Shown piece by piece: positions 7,205 to 10,358 of a stretch of DNA of 10,358 nt (its first letter is position 1; each line of letters opens with the position of its first letter). The notes beneath the pieces were generated by a model. That model was not told where the DNA came from. It worked only from the letters and a program-made list of their open reading frames with translations, and searched no databases. The DNA is taken from the NCBI GenBank assembly GCA_027451085.1, contig DAIDKA010000245.1, positions 1 through 10,358 on the forward strand. The letters run 5' to 3'. The DNA is from Gammaproteobacteria bacterium. GTDB taxonomy: Bacteria > Pseudomonadota > Gammaproteobacteria > Steroidobacterales > Steroidobacteraceae. Both the position numbers and the translations under genes were made by a program.

Positions 7205-8545
7205 CTAAGCCTCCCGCGCCCAGCGGATCAGGGTGGTGATGCTGGGCGGCTTGCCATGCATCAACAGGCTGATGCGGAAGATCTTGGCCGCGAACCAGAC
7301 GGCAACCGCGGCCGAGGCCAGGCCCACCACGATGGTTGCGAGCACCTGCCACAAGGGGGGCGGAGTATCGGAGGCGATGCGCGCCAGCATGGCGAAGCTG
7401 TTGATCGGCGGAATGAAGCTGAGCGCCACGCTCATGTGGGAGTTGGGCGCGTTGCCGATCACCGGCGTCAGCACATAGGGCACCATCAGCAGGATCATGA
7501 TGGGGCCCATCAGGGACTGGGCGTCGGCCAGCTGGTTGACTGCGGCGCCCACCGCCAGCATCAGCGAGCCGTACACCAGGTAGGCGATGACGTAGAACAC
7601 CAGCACGTACAGCAGCAGCACGGGATTCAGCAGACTGAACAGGGAGAACTGTACCAATGCCACGACACTGATCCCCAGGTAGACACCGACCATCAGCACG
7701 CCGATGCCGAGCTGGCCCAGCAGCTTGCCGGCCATCAGTTCCACTGGTGAAACCGCCGCCAGCAGCACCTCGACCACGCGACTGGACTTCTCTTCCACCG
7801 TGGAGGTCATCAGCACCTGGCCGCCGGTCATCACTGCGATGAGCAGCAGGATGCCGCAGATGAAGGGCAGGGCGCGCATCACGCCGCGTCCTGACTTGTG
7901 TTCGCCCTTGGGATCGATCATCGCCGGCTCCGGCGGTGTGAGCCGTAATGCGGCGTCGATCATCGCAGCGTCCTCGCCGTTGGTCTTCAGCCGTGCACCG
8001 ATGACAGCCTGTCGCAGGGCGTCGCGCAACGTGCCTTCTGTTGCGGCGTTGAGATGGGGCGAGACGAACAGGTCGTAGGTACCGTAGTCCGCAGCGCCGG
8101 GCCGGCGCGTGACGGCATCCGCAGCGATCACCACCACGGCCAGAGGTTCCGGGCTCGTGCCCTTGGGAGACAGCAGCCAGTCCTTCTGCGCCTGGACGTC
8201 GGCGTCGGCCGAACGGCCGATCACCTCTAGCTGTGGCACGTCGGAGGCGTTGGCGGCGTACCGGGCGACCTGATCGTTGGCGCCGGCGGCCCTGGCCGAG
8301 GCTTGGCGCCGGGCCAGGATGGCGCTGGGCGTCAATGCCGCGGCGAGGTCCGTGGTCACGCGTCCGGACGGATCGATCACGGCGACGGCACCGCGTACCT
8401 GCGGGCTGACGGAGTGCTGGATGCGGGGAATCATCACCGATGCAATCAACGCCAGCAGCGGCATCAGCAGCAGGCCGAAGATGAAACCCTTGGAACGGGC
8501 GGTGTTGGTGAATTCGCGCAGGGCGACCAGCAGGATGTTGCGCAT
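7205..8545 (-). CDS. ABC-2 type transporter permease (NatB-like)
   Basis: The protein has 446 residues and the NatB-like layout. One N-terminal membrane helix (about 19-40) is followed by a large extracytoplasmic domain (about 41-220). Then come about five or six helices (near 222-246, 277-300, 305-335, 345-364, 372-390 and 398-424). Between the second and third helices is the characteristic cytoplasmic element EEKSSRVVEVLLAAVSPVEL (251-270) followed by MAGKLLG, which contacts the ATPase. The start ATG at 8545 has AGGGA 7 bases upstream. The gene lies 18 bases after the ATPase gene and must be co-transcribed with it. The substrate is not evident; relatives include sodium and antibiotic exporters, so an efflux role is inferred. 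Confidence 0.93.
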   Translation of the reverse strand: MRNILLVALREFTNTARSKGFIFGLLLMPLLALIASVMIPRIQHSVSPQVRGAVAVIDPSGRVTTDLAAALTPSAILARRQASARAAGANDQVARYAANASDVPQLEVIGRSADADVQAQKDWLLSPKGTSPEPLAVVVIAADAVTRRPGAADYGTYDLFVSPHLNAATEGTLRDALRQAVIGARLKTNGEDAAMIDAALRLTPPEPAMIDPKGEHKSGRGVMRALPFICGILLLIAVMTGGQVLMTSTVEEKSSRVVEVLLAAVSPVELMAGKLLGQLGIGVLMVGVYLGISVVALVQFSLFSLLNPVLLLYVLVFYVIAYLVYGSLMLAVGAAVNQLADAQSLMGPIMILLMVPYVLTPVIGNAPNSHMSVALSFIPPINSFAMLARIASDTPPPLWQVLATIVVGLASAAVAVWFAAKIFRISLLMHGKPPSITTLIRWAREA

Positions 8546-8563
8546 GTCCGGTTCCCTATGGGC

Positions 8564-9526
8564 TCAGGTGGAAAGGCCTTGCAGGTGTGTGCGCAGCTGC
8601 TGGCGGGACTCTTCGGAAACGCCTTCGCTCACCAGGCGGATGAAGATGTCCTCGAGCCTGATGCGGGCCAGCTCGATGCGGGCGGGAGCCACTCGTTCCA
8701 CGATGCCACGGATGGCGGTGGCCGGGTCGGTGCCAGCGGCCAGCATGATCAGGGCTTCATCGGGGCCGGTGGTTACATCCTGCACGCCTGGCAGCTTCTT
8801 CAAGGCATCGAGGCTGGCCCCGGGGTCCAGGGGCGCAAGCAGGATGCGGCGTGGATCGTACTGGCGGCGCAGTCCCGCGGTGGCCTCGTCCAGCACCTTG
8901 CGGCCTTTGTCGATCATGACGATCTGCTGGCAGAGTTCCTCCGCGTGCGCCATCACATGGGTGGAGAAGATGATGGTGGCGCCGCGGCCATGTTCGTCCT
9001 CGATGACCTCTTTCATCAGGCGGACACTCAAGGGGTCGAGACCGCTGAACGGCTCGTCCAGGATGATGAGATCCGGCTGGTTCACCAGCGCTGCCACGAA
9101 CTGAACGCGCTGCAGCATGCCCTTGGACAGGTCTTCGCACTTCTTCTGCATGACGTCGTCGAGGCCGAGGCGGCGTAGAAGCCGCTGCGCCCGGGCTTCG
9201 CACTGGGAGCGGGTGCGGCCCTTCAGGCGGCCGATGTAGGTGAGAAATTCGCCCACCCTCATCTTGCGGTAGGAGCCGCGCTCCTCCGGCAGATAGCCGA
9301 TACGGTCCTTGGCTGCAAGGGCCGACTCCTGCCCCAGCACCGACAGCGTGCCACTGTCGGGGAACAGGATCGACATGATCATGCGGATGGCGGTGGTCTT
9401 GCCGGCGCCGCTGGGGCCGATGAGCCCGTAGGTCGCGCCTTCCGGTATCGACAGGTCGAGCCCGTCGATCGCCCGGGTACCATTGAAGGACTTGGAGACG
9501 CTGCGGATGTCCACTGCCAGTGTCAT
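8564..9526 (-). CDS. ABC transporter ATP-binding protein (NatA-like)
   Basis: This cytoplasmic ATPase of 320 residues drives the permease encoded just downstream. Visible motifs are Walker A GPSGAGKTT (37-45), signature LSKGM (133-137; serine then lysine rather than the common LSGGQ), Walker B LIILDEP (153-159), D-loop SGLD (161-164) and H-loop His190. At the Q-loop the sequence is IGYLPEERG (76-84), with Glu where most ABC ATPases have Gln. This variant occurs in the NatA-like group, so it is not evidence of inactivity. A C-terminal domain of about 110 residues, typical of this exporter group, ends with RIRLEDIFIRLV. The ATG at 9526 has AAGGAG 5 bases upstream. It is the first gene of the two-gene operon. 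Confidence 0.95.
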   Translation of the reverse strand: MTLAVDIRSVSKSFNGTRAIDGLDLSIPEGATYGLIGPSGAGKTTAIRMIMSILFPDSGTLSVLGQESALAAKDRIGYLPEERGSYRKMRVGEFLTYIGRLKGRTRSQCEARAQRLLRRLGLDDVMQKKCEDLSKGMLQRVQFVAALVNQPDLIILDEPFSGLDPLSVRLMKEVIEDEHGRGATIIFSTHVMAHAEELCQQIVMIDKGRKVLDEATAGLRRQYDPRRILLAPLDPGASLDALKKLPGVQDVTTGPDEALIMLAAGTDPATAIRGIVERVAPARIELARIRLEDIFIRLVSEGVSEESRQQLRTHLQGLST

Positions 9527-9552
9527 GCCCGCTCCTTGGGTGTTGCAGCTCC

Positions 9553-9558
9553 ATCATA
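9553..9558 (-). promoter_or_regulatory. Candidate -10 box of the ABC exporter operon
   Basis: On the minus strand this reads TATGAT, matching five of six positions of the sigma-70 -10 consensus. It lies about 27 bases upstream of the ATPase start, leaving a leader of about 20 bases that contains AAGGAG. No good -35 hexamer is seen at 16-18 bases, so the site is only a candidate. Confidence 0.35.
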
Positions 9559-9614
9559 GCCGTGAGGCAGGACGGAGGCTTGTGGCGTTGCGTCAGTGCG
9601 CTCAAGATAGATGA

Positions 9615-10274
9615 ATGGACCGGATTCTCGAACCCGAAATCATGGATGGCGCGGCGGAGGCGGCAGCCTACGCCAAGGCGGATTTTTCCGATTCCAACAA
9701 GGCCTTTGTCGACGATGTGATTGCGCGCTTCGGCGCCCAGCTGGCGCAGGCGGTGGACTTCGGTTGCGGACCAGGGGACATCGCCGTGCGGCTGGTCCAG
9801 GCCCATCCCGGGGTGCACGTCACGGCGGTTGATGGCTCGCATTCGATGCTGGCGCTGGCCGGCCGGGCGGTGCAGGGTGCGCACCTCGGCGGCCGCATCG
9901 CACTGGTCCACGGGCGCCTGCCCGGACTTGACCTGCCGCAGCGCCATTTCGATCTCGTGCTATGCAAGGACATGATGCATCACCTGCCTGATCCGCAGGT
10001 GTTGTGGAGCGAGGTCAAGCGCCTGGGCAAGCCGGGCGCCGCGGTGTATGTCATGGACCTGGCGCGGCCCGACTCCCGGGACGAGGCGCGCGCCATCGTC
10101 GAGCGTGTGTCGGGTGGGGAAGACCCTATTCTCAAGGAGGACTTCCTCAACTCCCTGTGCGCTGCGTTCACGGCCGATGAGGTTCGTGCCGAGCTGGCGA
10201 TCGCAGGCCTGGCGCTGCCCGTGAGCCAGCTCACCGAACGTCACTTGTGCATCAGGGGACGCCTGCCTGGCTGA
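9615..10274 (+). CDS. Class I SAM-dependent methyltransferase
   Basis: The protein has 219 residues and a Rossmann-type methyltransferase core. Motif I is DFGCGPGD (48-55), which binds S-adenosylmethionine. Acidic motif II is AVDGS with Asp73, expected to contact the ribose. The post-motif segment FDLVLCKDMMHHLPDP (112-127) is followed by MDLARPDS (147-154). The N-terminus RILEPEIMD and the C-terminus ERHLCIRG resemble a group of small uncharacterised bacterial methyltransferases. The acceptor cannot be predicted, since no substrate-recognition domain is present. The start ATG at 9615 has only a poor Shine-Dalgarno match, but the family N-terminus begins there. The gene is divergent from the ABC operon (88-base spacer) and convergent with the next gene. 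Confidence 0.9.
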   Translation: MDRILEPEIMDGAAEAAAYAKADFSDSNKAFVDDVIARFGAQLAQAVDFGCGPGDIAVRLVQAHPGVHVTAVDGSHSMLALAGRAVQGAHLGGRIALVHGRLPGLDLPQRHFDLVLCKDMMHHLPDPQVLWSEVKRLGKPGAAVYVMDLARPDSRDEARAIVERVSGGEDPILKEDFLNSLCAAFTADEVRAELAIAGLALPVSQLTERHLCIRGRLPG

Positions 10275-10283
10275 AAGCCAGGC
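10265..10283. terminator. GC-rich hairpin at the convergent 3' ends
   Basis: GCCTGGC (10265-10271) and GCCAGGC (10277-10283) form a perfect 7-base-pair stem with a 5-base loop TGAAA that contains the methyltransferase stop codon. The two convergent stops are only 14 bases apart, so a shared bidirectional terminator is plausible. There is no T-run on either strand, which argues against a classical intrinsic terminator; it may only stall transcription or protect 3' ends. Confidence 0.35.
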
Positions 10284-10288
10284 GGTCC

Positions 10289-10358
10289 TCACGGCGAGAC
10301 CCGGATGACTATCTTGCCGAAGGAATCGCCGTTCTGCAGCGCGTTGAACGCCTTCTCC
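10289..10358 (-). CDS. Zinc-type alcohol dehydrogenase/quinone oxidoreductase-like, C-terminal end only
   Basis: Read on the minus strand, the last 22 codons before the TGA at 10289-10291 encode EKAFNALQNGDSFGKIVIRVSP. A short alpha-helical stretch ending in a Gly-x-x-x-Gly-Lys-Ile-Val segment is the usual C-terminus of the medium-chain dehydrogenase/reductase superfamily, including NADPH:quinone reductase-like members. The rest of the gene lies beyond the window. The superfamily call is likely, but the subfamily cannot be set from this fragment. Confidence 0.7.
   Translation of the reverse strand, partial: EKAFNALQNGDSFGKIVIRVSP

Noticed and set aside
8277..9178. Two plus-strand open frames opposite the ABC exporter genes
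   Set aside because: They lie antisense to conserved ABC ATPase and permease sequence and contain no domain; one merely mirrors Asp/His-rich codons.
8757..9947. Minus-strand open frame spanning the ATPase and methyltransferase (396 codons)
   Set aside because: It crosses two well-supported genes in the wrong frame and has no family features.
1..10358. An undescribed multi-gene defence, secretion or biosynthetic system
   Set aside because: Apart from the ABC pair the genes have no visible functional link, and no mobile element, repeat array or unusual domain fusion marks an accessory region.

Overview
The window is an ordinary, gene-dense chromosomal stretch from a GC-rich Gram-negative bacterium, most likely a gammaproteobacterium of the Xanthomonadales/Nevskiales kind. 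This placement is an inference: it rests on the GC-rich third codon positions, the HrpB-type helicase, a YgiQ-type radical SAM protein close to the E. coli form, and secreted and inner-membrane small proteins of proteobacterial style. I see no rRNA, tRNA, CRISPR array, insertion sequence, phage gene or integration site.

Layout. Positions 1-5003 hold a tightly packed plus-strand run: the 3' part of ygiQ (its start lies before the window), a small DUF423 membrane protein, and the helicase gene hrpB. The gaps are 3 bases and then an overlap, so they are probably co-transcribed. At 5000-5003 hrpB meets a minus-strand secreted alpha/beta hydrolase (esterase-like), and the two stop codons overlap in one CTAG. 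Positions 5924-6166 are non-coding. They hold a candidate promoter for the hydrolase and, upstream of it, a cluster of direct and inverted repeats that looks like an operator. Three further minus-strand units follow: an unrecognised single-pass, proline-rich membrane-anchored protein (6167-6745), a secreted or periplasmic glycine-zipper protein (6852-7130), and a two-gene NatA/NatB-like ABC exporter operon (permease 7205-8545, ATPase 8564-9526). An 88-base divergent spacer separates the ATPase from a plus-strand class I SAM-dependent methyltransferase (9615-10274). The methyltransferase converges on the last 22 codons of a minus-strand zinc-type alcohol dehydrogenase/quinone oxidoreductase-like gene cut by the window end.

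How the genes work together. Only the ABC permease and ATPase form a clear functional pair. The ygiQ/DUF423/hrpB run is an arrangement of convenience with no obvious shared pathway. I found no convincing undescribed multi-gene system. The items most worth a second look are the repeat cluster at 6025-6069, the unknown anchored protein at 6167-6745, and the glycine-zipper gene beside it.
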